5,313 nt of DNA from an uncultured Gemmobacter sp. Lineage in GTDB: Bacteria > Pseudomonadota > Alphaproteobacteria > Rhodobacterales > Rhodobacteraceae. Shown in pieces: positions 1-5,302 of this stretch (positions are counted from its first letter, which is position 1; each line of letters starts with the position of its first letter). The translations under genes were made by a program, and so were the position numbers. Location of the stretch: contig CALKAA010000038.1 of NCBI GenBank assembly GCA_937983495.1, forward strand, positions 1-5,313, in the 5' to 3' direction. The notes under the pieces are model-generated. The model did not search any database, was not told the origin of the DNA, and saw nothing but the letters and a program-made list of their open reading frames with translations.

Positions 1-12
1 GGGGCGGGCGCT

Positions 13-37
13 GGCCGGTGGCTTCGGGCCACCGGCC
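13..37. terminator. Strong inverted repeat, possible end of an upstream gene
   Basis: A perfect 10-bp stem (GGCCGGTGGC at 13-22 pairing with GCCACCGGCC at 28-37) closes a five-base loop, TTCGG. No run of T follows on either strand, so it is not a textbook intrinsic terminator. It could mark the 3' end of a gene lying before the window, or stabilise a transcript end. The stem is seen directly; the role is inferred. Confidence 0.4.
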
Positions 38-40
38 CAA

Positions 41-104
41 ACGCGGAAACGGCTCCGCGTGACCGAGGCCCATGGCCTCTGCCATTTGAGGCGAAGCGGA
101 GCCG
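41..104. other. Cluster of competing inverted repeats upstream of the nucleotidase gene
   Basis: Three pairings can be read. ACGCGGA (41-47) pairs with TCCGCGT (54-60). GAGGCC (65-70) pairs with GGCCTC (74-79) around a CAT loop. CGGCTCCGC (50-58) can instead pair with GCGGAGCCG (96-104), which would disrupt the first hairpin and enclose the second. The arrangement allows alternative folds, but no leader peptide or known riboswitch is recognised. It may simply be GC-rich intergenic repeat material. Confidence 0.35.
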
Positions 105-113
105 CCTTGCCCA

Positions 114-142
114 TGGACGCCCTGCCCCATCCCGGCTAGTCT
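114..142 (+). promoter_or_regulatory. Possible promoter of the pyrimidine 5'-nucleotidase gene
   Basis: TGGACG (114-119) and TAGTCT (137-142) are spaced by 17 bases, as expected for the -35 and -10 elements of a housekeeping sigma factor, with 4/6 and 3/6 matches to consensus. The -10-like element ends only seven bases before the ATG at 150, so transcription would start at or next to the start codon. No Shine-Dalgarno sequence precedes that ATG, which fits a leaderless message. This is a weak call because the hexamers are poor matches. Confidence 0.33.
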
Positions 143-149
143 CCCCGCC

Positions 150-797
150 ATGGTCGCGCAACACTTCTCTCATGTCTCCGCCTGGGTCTTTGACCTTGAC
201 AATACCCTTTACCCGCCCGCCATGCGGCTGTTTGACCAGATCGAGGTCAAGATGACCCATTGGGTCATGCGCGAACTGGGCGTGGAGCGGGCCGAGGCCG
301 ACCGGCTGCGCCAGCACTATTGGGACAGCTACGGCACCACCCTGGCCGGGCTGATGGCAGAGCATGGCATTCAGCCTGAGGGCTATCTGCATGAAGTGCA
401 TGAGATCGACTTTGGCGTGCTGGCCCCGGACCCGCTGCTGGCCGCGCGCATCGCACGCCTGCCCGGCCGTCGCATCATCTATACCAATGCCACCAAACCC
501 TACGCCGAAAAGGTGCTGGCCGCGCGCGGTCTTTCGGGCCTGTTCGATGCGGTCTATGGCGTGGAACATGCGGGCTTTCGCCCCAAGCCCGAGGCCGCGG
601 CCTTCCACACCATCTTTGCGCAAGACGGGCTGGACCCCGCCCGCGCCGCGATGTTCGAGGATGACCCGCGCAACCTCGCCGCACCGCATGCCATGGGGAT
701 GCGCACCGTCCATGTCGCCCCAGAGCGGCTGGAGGCAGCCCATATCCACCACCATACCGAAGATTTGACCGATTTTCTGGGCCAGTTGACCGCCTGA
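150..797 (+). CDS. Pyrimidine 5'-nucleotidase, HAD superfamily
   Basis: This 215-residue protein is a cytoplasmic haloacid-dehalogenase-type phosphatase, expected to remove the phosphate from pyrimidine nucleoside monophosphates such as UMP or CMP. All four HAD motifs are visible: motif I FDLDNTLYPP with nucleophile Asp15 and acid/base Asp17; motif II IYTNAT with Thr112; motif III RPKPE with Lys146; motif IV FEDDPRN with Asp171 and Asp172 for magnesium. The roughly 90 residues between motifs I and II form a helical cap, as in subfamily IA. The DLDNTLYP signature and total length fit the yeast SDT1/PHM8-like group commonly annotated as pyrimidine 5'-nucleotidase in Rhodobacteraceae. The exact substrate cannot be read from sequence. 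No ribosome binding site is seen before ATG 150, but motif I begins at residue 14, so the start must be near here. The next gene follows after 78 bases on the same strand. Confidence 0.88.
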   Translation: MVAQHFSHVSAWVFDLDNTLYPPAMRLFDQIEVKMTHWVMRELGVERAEADRLRQHYWDSYGTTLAGLMAEHGIQPEGYLHEVHEIDFGVLAPDPLLAARIARLPGRRIIYTNATKPYAEKVLAARGLSGLFDAVYGVEHAGFRPKPEAAAFHTIFAQDGLDPARAAMFEDDPRNLAAPHAMGMRTVHVAPERLEAAHIHHHTEDLTDFLGQLTA

Positions 798-864
798 CTT
801 GCGGGCTGCGACAAGATGCGCCGTGGAGTCATCTTTGCGCCTGCCCCATATCGGGCTGGCGAAC

Positions 865-870
865 AGGAGG
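865..870 (+). promoter_or_regulatory. Shine-Dalgarno site setting the start of the small membrane protein
   Basis: AGGAGG lies five bases before ATG 876. It decides the start: the open frame could begin at ATG 816, but nothing resembling a binding site precedes that codon, and the extra 20 residues would run through the binding site itself. Confidence 0.8.
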
Positions 871-875
871 TTCTC

Positions 876-1121
876 ATGGCCCTTATCTCGACCAACACCC
901 CGCTTCAGGACCAGCCGCGCGGGCTGGCCGCGCTGCCGCTGGTGGGCTTCATCGCCCGCGACATTGCGCGCGATGTGAACATCGTCTTTTACCTGCTGAC
1001 CATTGTGGCCACCGCCCTGGTGCTGGCGGTCATGCACTGGGGTCTTGTGGCGCTGACCCTGACAGCCGTGGCGCTGGTGCCGGTCTATTTCGTGATCCTG
1101 ATCCTGATCACGCGCGGGTAA
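876..1121 (+). CDS. Small two-helix membrane protein of unknown function
   Basis: This is an 81-residue protein that I do not recognise. Residues 1-16 are polar. Residues 17-35 could form an amphipathic helix carrying two Arg-Asp pairs (R28-D29, R32-D33). Two hydrophobic stretches follow at about residues 36-54 and 56-78, separated by a short His-Trp-Gly turn, and the chain ends in Thr-Arg-Gly. This suggests a helical hairpin in the inner membrane with both ends probably cytoplasmic. No cysteines, metal ligands or catalytic motifs are seen. The very good ribosome binding site, host-like GC content and clean stop followed by hairpins support a real gene. It lies 78 bases after the nucleotidase gene and may be co-transcribed with it, but no functional link can be drawn. 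Confidence 0.75.
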   Translation: MALISTNTPLQDQPRGLAALPLVGFIARDIARDVNIVFYLLTIVATALVLAVMHWGLVALTLTAVALVPVYFVILILITRG

Positions 1122-1135
1122 GGGCGAAAGGTGCC

Positions 1136-1178
1136 CCATTCTTCTGCGAAGAATGGACAGGGGGCGCTCGCGCCCCCT
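1136..1178 (+). terminator. Two tandem hairpins after the small membrane protein gene
   Basis: The first hairpin has a perfect 9-bp stem, CCATTCTTC (1136-1144) with GAAGAATGG (1148-1156), around TGC. The second follows two bases later: AGGGGGCG (1159-1166) pairs with CGCCCCCT (1171-1178) around CTCG. They begin 14 bases after the TAA stop. No T-run follows either stem, so if this is a terminator it is not of the classic U-tract type; 3'-end stabilisation is an alternative. The stems are symmetric and could act on either strand. Confidence 0.5.
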
Positions 1179-1179
1179 C

Positions 1180-1230
1180 GGCCTTCGGCCCTCACCCCCT
1201 GAGGATATTTGGCAACAGAAAATGAGGGGG
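1180..1230. repeat. Putative rhodobacterial intergenic repeat containing CTGAGGATATTT
   Basis: The stretch opens with a small hairpin (GGCC-TTC-GGCC, 1180-1190), then CCTCA-CCCCC-TGAGG (1190-1204), the AT-richer core GATATTTGGCAACAGAAAA, and a G-run that could pair back with the C-run. From memory, closely similar C-run/TGAGGATATTT sequences occur at many intergenic sites in Rhodobacteraceae; this was not checked against any database. No protein is encoded: the short open frame through here is arginine-rich, lacks a binding site and runs into the next gene. Confidence 0.4.
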
Positions 1231-1262
1231 GGGCGTGCTTTCTGGCGGGGCAGCCTGTCGCG

Positions 1263-1299
1263 TGGACGGCGGGCCCGGCTTGCCCTATCTAGGGGGCAA
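1263..1299 (+). promoter_or_regulatory. Possible promoter with overlapping inverted repeat before the hydroxylase gene
   Basis: TGGACG (1263-1268) and TATCTA (1286-1291) are 17 bases apart, the same -35-like hexamer and spacing seen before the nucleotidase gene. The -10-like element lies inside an inverted repeat: TTGCCC (1280-1285) and GGGCAA (1294-1299), with CCCTA-TC-TAGGG nested within. A dyad centred on a -10 element could be an operator, but no regulator can be named. The hexamer matches are weak (4/6 and 3/6). Confidence 0.28.
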
Positions 1300-1316
1300 T
1301 CTGCGGAGGGCGTGAG

Positions 1317-2507
1317 ATGCGCAGCGAGACCGATATTCTGATTTCCGGGGGCGGTGTGGCGGGGCTGGCGGCGGCCTGTGCCTTTGGCGCGGCCGGCTAT
1401 CGCGTGACCTGCGTGGAACCGCACCCCCCCGTGACCGAGGCCGAGGCGGAAGGCTCGGACCTGCGCACCACCGCTTTTCTGCACCCCTCGATCCCGGTGC
1501 TGGAGGCGGCGGGCCTTTGGGCGCGGCTGGCCCCCCATGCCGCCCCCTTGCAGATCATGCGGATCGTCGATGCCGGCGGGGTCGAGGCGCGCCCGCGCGT
1601 GGTGAAGGATTTCAATGCCGCCGATCTGAGCGACCAGCCCTTTGGCTGGAACCTGCCCAATTGGCTGTTGCGGCGCGAGATGCTGGCGCGGATGGCCGAA
1701 TTGCCGAATGTGCGCTTTCTGGCCGGGGTGGCGACCGCCTCGGTGCTGACGCGAGCGTCAGAGGTGCTGGTGACGCTGAGCGATGGCAGCCGCCATGCCG
1801 CAAAGCTGCTGATCGGGGCGGATGGGCGCGGCAGCCTGGTGCGGCAGGCCCTGGGGATCGAGGTGAAAACCCTGCGCTATGGCCAAAAGGCCCTCGCCTT
1901 TGCCGTGAGCCATCCGGTGCCGCATGACAATATCTCGACCGAGATTCACCGCTCGGGCGGGCCGTTCACCTTTGTGCCGCTGCCCGATGCCGGGGGCCAG
2001 CATCGCTCGGCCGTGGTCTGGATGGATCATGCCGCCGAGATCGACCGCCGGCTGGGGCTGAGCCGGGAAGCCTTTGCCGCCGAGATGCAGATGCGGTCTT
2101 GCGGGCTGCTGGGGGAGCTGACGCAGATCAGCCGCCTGACCGCCTGGCCGATCATCGCCCAGATCGCGGCCCGGATGGCGGGCGAGCGCACGGCGCTGAT
2201 GGCCGAGGCCGCGCATGTGATGCCGCCCATCGGGGCGCAGGGGTTGAACATGAGCCTCGCGGATCTGACGGCGCTGCTGGATCTGGCGACGCCTGCCACC
2301 CTGGGCGATGCGGCCATGCTGGAGGCCTATCACCGCAAGCGCCATTGGGATGTGCAGGCGCGGGTGCGCGGGATCGACCTTCTGAACCGCGCCTCGCAGA
2401 TCGGTGCGCAACCCTTGCGCGACCTGCGCGCCGCGACGCTGAACGCGATGTATTCCATTGCCCCCCTGCGGCGCGGGCTGATGCGGGCCGGGATCGGGGT
2501 GCGCTGA
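1317..2507 (+). CDS. UbiH/UbiF/COQ6-family FAD-dependent hydroxylase
   Basis: This 396-residue protein belongs to the class A flavin monooxygenases that hydroxylate the aromatic ring of ubiquinone precursors at the inner face of the membrane, using FAD, NAD(P)H and O2. The N-terminal FAD fold shows the dinucleotide motif GGGVAG (residues 11-16) with Glu34 at the end of the second strand. DLRTTAF (48-54) and GLW (66-68) are typical of the family. The GADGRGS segment (167-173) is the DG motif. The C-terminal FAD/substrate motif reads AEAAHVMPPIGAQGLN (296-311), with Ala-Glu where the family usually has Gly-Asp. Length is normal and the gene is intact. GGAGGG lies six bases before ATG 1317. Which ring position it modifies (UbiH-, UbiF- or alphaproteobacterial UbiL-like) cannot be settled from sequence alone, so no symbol is given. 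The downstream TIR gene has its own promoter-like sequence. Confidence 0.88.
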   Translation: MRSETDILISGGGVAGLAAACAFGAAGYRVTCVEPHPPVTEAEAEGSDLRTTAFLHPSIPVLEAAGLWARLAPHAAPLQIMRIVDAGGVEARPRVVKDFNAADLSDQPFGWNLPNWLLRREMLARMAELPNVRFLAGVATASVLTRASEVLVTLSDGSRHAAKLLIGADGRGSLVRQALGIEVKTLRYGQKALAFAVSHPVPHDNISTEIHRSGGPFTFVPLPDAGGQHRSAVVWMDHAAEIDRRLGLSREAFAAEMQMRSCGLLGELTQISRLTAWPIIAQIAARMAGERTALMAEAAHVMPPIGAQGLNMSLADLTALLDLATPATLGDAAMLEAYHRKRHWDVQARVRGIDLLNRASQIGAQPLRDLRAATLNAMYSIAPLRRGLMRAGIGVR

Positions 2508-2559
2508 GTGCGAAAATGCCCAAACCGCGCCGGGGCCGTTTCAGCCCCACCGAGCCCGA

Positions 2560-2588
2560 TTGACCCTCTGATGGCGCGCCCCTATCCT
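2560..2588 (+). promoter_or_regulatory. Likely sigma-70-type promoter of the TIR/beta-helix gene
   Basis: TTGACC (2560-2565, 5/6 match) and TATCCT (2583-2588, 4/6 match) are separated by exactly 17 bases. This is the best promoter match in the window. Transcription would start near 2595, giving a leader of about 18 bases that carries GGAG (2602-2605), seven bases before ATG 2613. The site makes the in-frame upstream starts (GTG 2508, ATG 2571) unlikely, since both precede the predicted transcript start. It also suggests that the gene can be expressed apart from the hydroxylase gene. Confidence 0.55.
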
Positions 2589-2612
2589 GCGGCACGGTAT
2601 TGGAGTAACGCG

Positions 2613-4166
2613 ATGAAACCCAAGGGCTTCTGGTCCTACGCCCGTGGCGATGACGACCATCTGGACAAGATGCTGAGCGATCTGCGCGGCGCGATTGCGG
2701 GCGAAGTGTCGATGTTGATGGGCGAGGATGTCGGCATCTTTCAGGACATCCACGATCTGCGCACCGGTGACCGCTGGGCCGAAACGCTGCGGGCCGGGGT
2801 CAGCGCGGCCTCTTTCCTGATCCCGGTGCTGACGCCCCGGTTCTTCAACCGAGACTGGTGCCGCGAGGAGGTGTTGACCTATCTGCGCATCTGCGAAGAG
2901 GCCGGGATTGAGCCGCGCATCTTTCCGATCCGGTTTGTCAAATGGCGCGAAGATGCAGATTGCGTGGTGCGGCAGGCTTTGCAGCCGTTTCAATACAAGG
3001 ATTTCTCCAACTGGCGGTTTGAAAGCGATCCGACACAGAAATCTCGGCTGGTTTTCGAGTTTGCGGAAGATGTGACAGAGCGGCTGCACTTGCCACAGGC
3101 AGCGCGAAAGCCCGCAAAGGCCAGTGTCAGCGCAACACATGATCCTCAGGCACAAAAGACAGCGGAAGAGATCGACTTGCCGCGTAAGGAGGGAATGCCC
3201 CCACCGAAGCAGACCGTGCATATTGTCGATCCCTGGCCAAAACGCGGCGATTTCACCAGCATTCAGGCCGCCATCGACGCGGCAGACCCCGGTGACCGGA
3301 TCGTGGTGCGCGAGGGCACCTATCGGGAATCGCTGCGCCTGTCCAAGGTATTGGAGATCTTCGGGGAAGGGGATCGCGAACGGATTCTGGTGACAACCGA
3401 CAAGGGCAACGCTTTGCATTGCGATGCGCCGCTGGCCCGGATTGCGGGCCTGCGGTTCCGGCGAGAGGCGGGGGGCTTCGACTATGCAATCTGGATTACT
3501 GCCGGTGGGGCAGAGATCGAAGATTGTGTGGTGGAAAGCCAATCTCAGGCCTGCATCTCGATAAAGGGGCGCGATAGCGTACCATCATTGCGCCGCTGCC
3601 TAATGCGTGACGGGGAGCAGGGAGGATTGTTTGTCAATGGCGGTGCTCAGCCAAACGTGGAGGATTGCCAATTCATCGGGAATACCTTTGCAGGGGTTGA
3701 AGTCAGTGGCGAGGCAAGCCGCACCACCCTGCGCCGCTGTATAGCAGCAAAGGGCAAACAGGGGGGATTCTACTTCCAAGCTGGTGCTGGTGGCTTGATG
3801 GAAAGCTGTGAGGCCACTGACAATGGCTTTTCTGGCGTGCTTATCTCCACCGGCGCGGCTCCCGTGCTGCGCGATTGTACCCTTCGCCAGAATAGCGGGT
3901 CAGGGCTGGCAATTTACAAAGCCGGGCGCGGACGTGTTGAGGGTGGGCGGATAGAATGGAATGGGGCGGCCGGGCTTCATTTGCAGGACGGGAGCGAGAC
4001 CTCGATGCAGGACTGCACCATCACAGGCAATGCAAGTGGGGCAGTATTGATCACCGATGCAGAAAGCACAGGCATATTCCGCAATAACAATTTGCAAGGC
4101 AATATGCGTGGCGCTTGGGACATTGCCGAAGGGGCCAAGGTGGAGCGGCACGGTAATATCGAATAA
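2613..4166 (+). CDS. TIR domain fused to a right-handed parallel beta-helix
   Basis: The protein has 517 residues and no signal peptide or membrane segment, so it should be cytoplasmic. Residues 4-115 form a TIR domain: the box-1-like FWSYARGDD (6-14), IFQDIHDLRTGDRW (42-55) as BB-loop region, and FFNRDWCREEV (77-87). Glu86, four residues after Trp82, matches the catalytic glutamate of NAD-cleaving TIR domains such as SARM1. Residues 116-160 look like a TIR extension; 161-200 are an Ala/Lys/Pro-rich linker. Residues 202-515 are a pectin-lyase-like beta-helix, opening with the typical SIQAAIDAADPGDRI (216-230) and VREGTY (232-237), then rungs every 23-24 residues with a cysteine ladder. Bacterial TIR domains often act as NAD-consuming effectors of anti-phage defence; here the beta-helix may sense, bind or oligomerise. 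No partner gene is present. ATG 2613 is chosen for its GGAG and promoter spacing; the open frame extends upstream to GTG 2508. The later part is lower in GC than its neighbours. Confidence 0.85.
   Translation: MKPKGFWSYARGDDDHLDKMLSDLRGAIAGEVSMLMGEDVGIFQDIHDLRTGDRWAETLRAGVSAASFLIPVLTPRFFNRDWCREEVLTYLRICEEAGIEPRIFPIRFVKWREDADCVVRQALQPFQYKDFSNWRFESDPTQKSRLVFEFAEDVTERLHLPQAARKPAKASVSATHDPQAQKTAEEIDLPRKEGMPPPKQTVHIVDPWPKRGDFTSIQAAIDAADPGDRIVVREGTYRESLRLSKVLEIFGEGDRERILVTTDKGNALHCDAPLARIAGLRFRREAGGFDYAIWITAGGAEIEDCVVESQSQACISIKGRDSVPSLRRCLMRDGEQGGLFVNGGAQPNVEDCQFIGNTFAGVEVSGEASRTTLRRCIAAKGKQGGFYFQAGAGGLMESCEATDNGFSGVLISTGAAPVLRDCTLRQNSGSGLAIYKAGRGRVEGGRIEWNGAAGLHLQDGSETSMQDCTITGNASGAVLITDAESTGIFRNNNLQGNMRGAWDIAEGAKVERHGNIE
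3438..4103 (+). repeat. Beta-helix rung repeats with 23-residue period
   Basis: Within the TIR fusion protein, a rung of 23 or 24 residues (69-72 bases) recurs about nine times. One register position is occupied by Cys305, Cys329, Cys352, Cys376, Cys399, Cys422, Gly445, Cys468 and Asn491. A second register, Gly followed by alternating hydrophobics, recurs as GLFV (338), GVEV (361), GFYF (385), GVLI (408), GLAI (431), GLHL (454) and AVLI (477). This is the expected pattern for parallel beta-helix coils with stacked side chains inside. The DNA copies are well diverged, so the array is old rather than a recent tandem expansion. Confidence 0.8.
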
Positions 4167-4197
4167 GGCCGGGGGTTTCCCCCCGGCCTCGATTTTT
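4166..4197 (+). terminator. Intrinsic terminator of the TIR/beta-helix gene
   Basis: A perfect 10-bp stem, AGGCCGGGGG (4166-4175) with CCCCCGGCCT (4180-4189), closes a TTTC loop and is followed by CGATTTTT. The stem begins at the last base of the TAA stop. A GC stem with a T5 tract is the standard form of a Rho-independent terminator on the plus strand. Confidence 0.8.
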
Positions 4198-4223
4198 CGT
4201 GGAAAAATCGGTCCCTTGCGGGA
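4190..4223 (-). terminator. Terminator of ilvC
   Basis: Read on the minus strand, directly after the ilvC stop codon, TCCC-GCAA-GGGA (4223-4212) forms a short stem with a GNRA-type loop and is followed by CCGATTTTT, whose T-run is at 4207-4203. A second perfect 9-bp stem, CGATTTTTC (4190-4198) with GAAAAATCG (4202-4210), overlaps the T-run and could work in both directions. Only about 57 bases separate the two convergent genes, so the elements are shared. Confidence 0.6.
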
Positions 4224-5246
4224 TCAGTTCCGTGCCTTGTCCACCATCTTGCCCTTGGAGATCCAGGGCATCATGGCGCGCAGTTTCTCGCCGACTTGCT
4301 CGATCTGATGCTCGTCATTGGCGCGGCGCGAGGCCTTGATGGTGGGCTGGCCCACGGCGTTTTCCAGCATGAAGTCGCGCACGAACTTGCCCGACTGGAT
4401 GTCGGCCAGAACCGCTTTCATGCGGGCCTTGGTTTCCTCGTAAGGCAGGATGCGCGGGCCGGTGACGTATTGGCCATATTCTGCGGTGTTGGAGATCGAG
4501 TAATCCATGTTGGCGATGCCGCCTTCATAGATCAGGTCCACGATCAGCTTCACTTCGTGCAGGCATTCGAAATAGGCCATTTCCGGCTCGTAGCCCGCTT
4601 CGACCAGGGTTTCAAAGCCGCAGCGGATCAGCTCGACCAGACCGCCGCAGAGCACGGCTTGCTCGCCGAACAGGTCGGTTTCGCATTCCTGACGGAAGTT
4701 GGTCTCGATGATGCCCGAGCGGCCGCCGCCGATGGCCGAGCAATAGGACAGCGCGATGTCCTGCGCCTTGCCGGTGGCGTCCTTGTGGACGGCAAACAGG
4801 CAGGGCACGCCGCCGCCTTTGGTATATTCGCCGCGCACGGTGTGGCCCGGGCCTTTCGGGGCCATCATGATAACGTCGATGCCCGGCTTCGGCTCGATCA
4901 GGCCGAAATGCACGTTCAGACCATGGGCGAAGGCGATGGCCGAGCCCTCTTTCAGGTTGTCATGCACATATTTCTTGTAGGTCTCGGCTTGCAGCTCGTC
5001 GGGCATGGTGAACATGATCACGTCGCACCAGGCGGCGGCTTCGGCGATGCCCATGACCTTCAGGCCTTCGCCTTCGGCTTTCTTGGCCGAGGGGCTGCCG
5101 TCGCGCAGCGCCACGACGAGGTTCTTCGCGCCCGAATCGCGCAGGTTCAGCGCATGGGCATGGCCTTGGCTGCCATAGCCCAGGATCGCGACCTTCTTGT
5201 CCTTGATCAGGTTGATGTCGCAATCGCGATCATAATACACGCGCAT
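4224..5246 (-). CDS. ilvC: Ketol-acid reductoisomerase (NADP+), class I
   Basis: This 340-residue enzyme converts 2-acetolactate (or 2-aceto-2-hydroxybutyrate) to the dihydroxy acid by magnesium-dependent alkyl migration and NADPH reduction, the second common step of valine, leucine and isoleucine synthesis. The N-terminal Rossmann domain has GYGSQG (23-28) and the cofactor loop LRDGSPS (47-53), whose serines suit NADPH. His108 in AFAHG and Lys131 in APKGPG are active-site residues. The C-terminal knotted domain shows the metal ligands Asp191 and Glu195 (DLFGE), Glu227 and Glu231 (FECLHE), and substrate-binding Ser252 (SISN). Length is that of the short class I form. AAGGA (5258-5254) lies seven bases before the ATG at 5246. 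The gene is monocistronic as far as visible and converges on the TIR gene. Only about 56 genomic bases of its upstream region are present, with no leader peptide or clear promoter. Confidence 0.97.
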   Translation of the reverse strand: MRVYYDRDCDINLIKDKKVAILGYGSQGHAHALNLRDSGAKNLVVALRDGSPSAKKAEGEGLKVMGIAEAAAWCDVIMFTMPDELQAETYKKYVHDNLKEGSAIAFAHGLNVHFGLIEPKPGIDVIMMAPKGPGHTVRGEYTKGGGVPCLFAVHKDATGKAQDIALSYCSAIGGGRSGIIETNFRQECETDLFGEQAVLCGGLVELIRCGFETLVEAGYEPEMAYFECLHEVKLIVDLIYEGGIANMDYSISNTAEYGQYVTGPRILPYEETKARMKAVLADIQSGKFVRDFMLENAVGQPTIKASRRANDEHQIEQVGEKLRAMMPWISKGKMVDKARN

Positions 5247-5302
5247 GGGCGGTTCCTTTCCGGTTAAACTGACGGCAGAATACGGATAAGCCCCGGGCGT
5301 TC

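Noticed and set aside
786..817. TTGACC followed by an AAGAT-like element as a promoter for the small membrane protein gene
   Set aside because: The -35-like hexamer lies at the end of the nucleotidase coding region and no -10 match falls at 16-18 bases; the nearest candidate is about 20 bases away.
1153..1341. Short 62-codon frame between the membrane protein and hydroxylase genes
   Set aside because: It runs through hairpins and a repeat, is arginine-rich, lacks a Shine-Dalgarno site and overlaps the hydroxylase start.
2508..2612. GTG 2508 as the start of the TIR protein
   Set aside because: It would abut the hydroxylase stop, but the 35 extra residues are Pro/Ala/Arg-rich with no domain, and ATG 2613 has a better binding site and lies downstream of the predicted transcript start.
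2541..3542. Open frame of 333 codons on the minus strand opposite the TIR gene
   Set aside because: It lies antisense to a well-supported TIR/beta-helix coding region, has no binding site or recognisable motif, and spans the promoter-like sequence of that gene.
3438..4103. Secreted polysaccharide lyase or tail-spike enzyme as the identity of the beta-helix
   Set aside because: There is no signal peptide, the N-terminus is a TIR domain, and no lyase or hydrolase catalytic pattern stands out in the rungs; fold similarity alone does not imply enzyme activity.
4296..5267. Open frame of 323 codons on the plus strand opposite ilvC
   Set aside because: It is the mirror of a clear ilvC in a GC-rich genome; its translation is a compositionally odd Ala/Gly/His/Asp-rich chain with no recognisable domain and no ribosome binding site.
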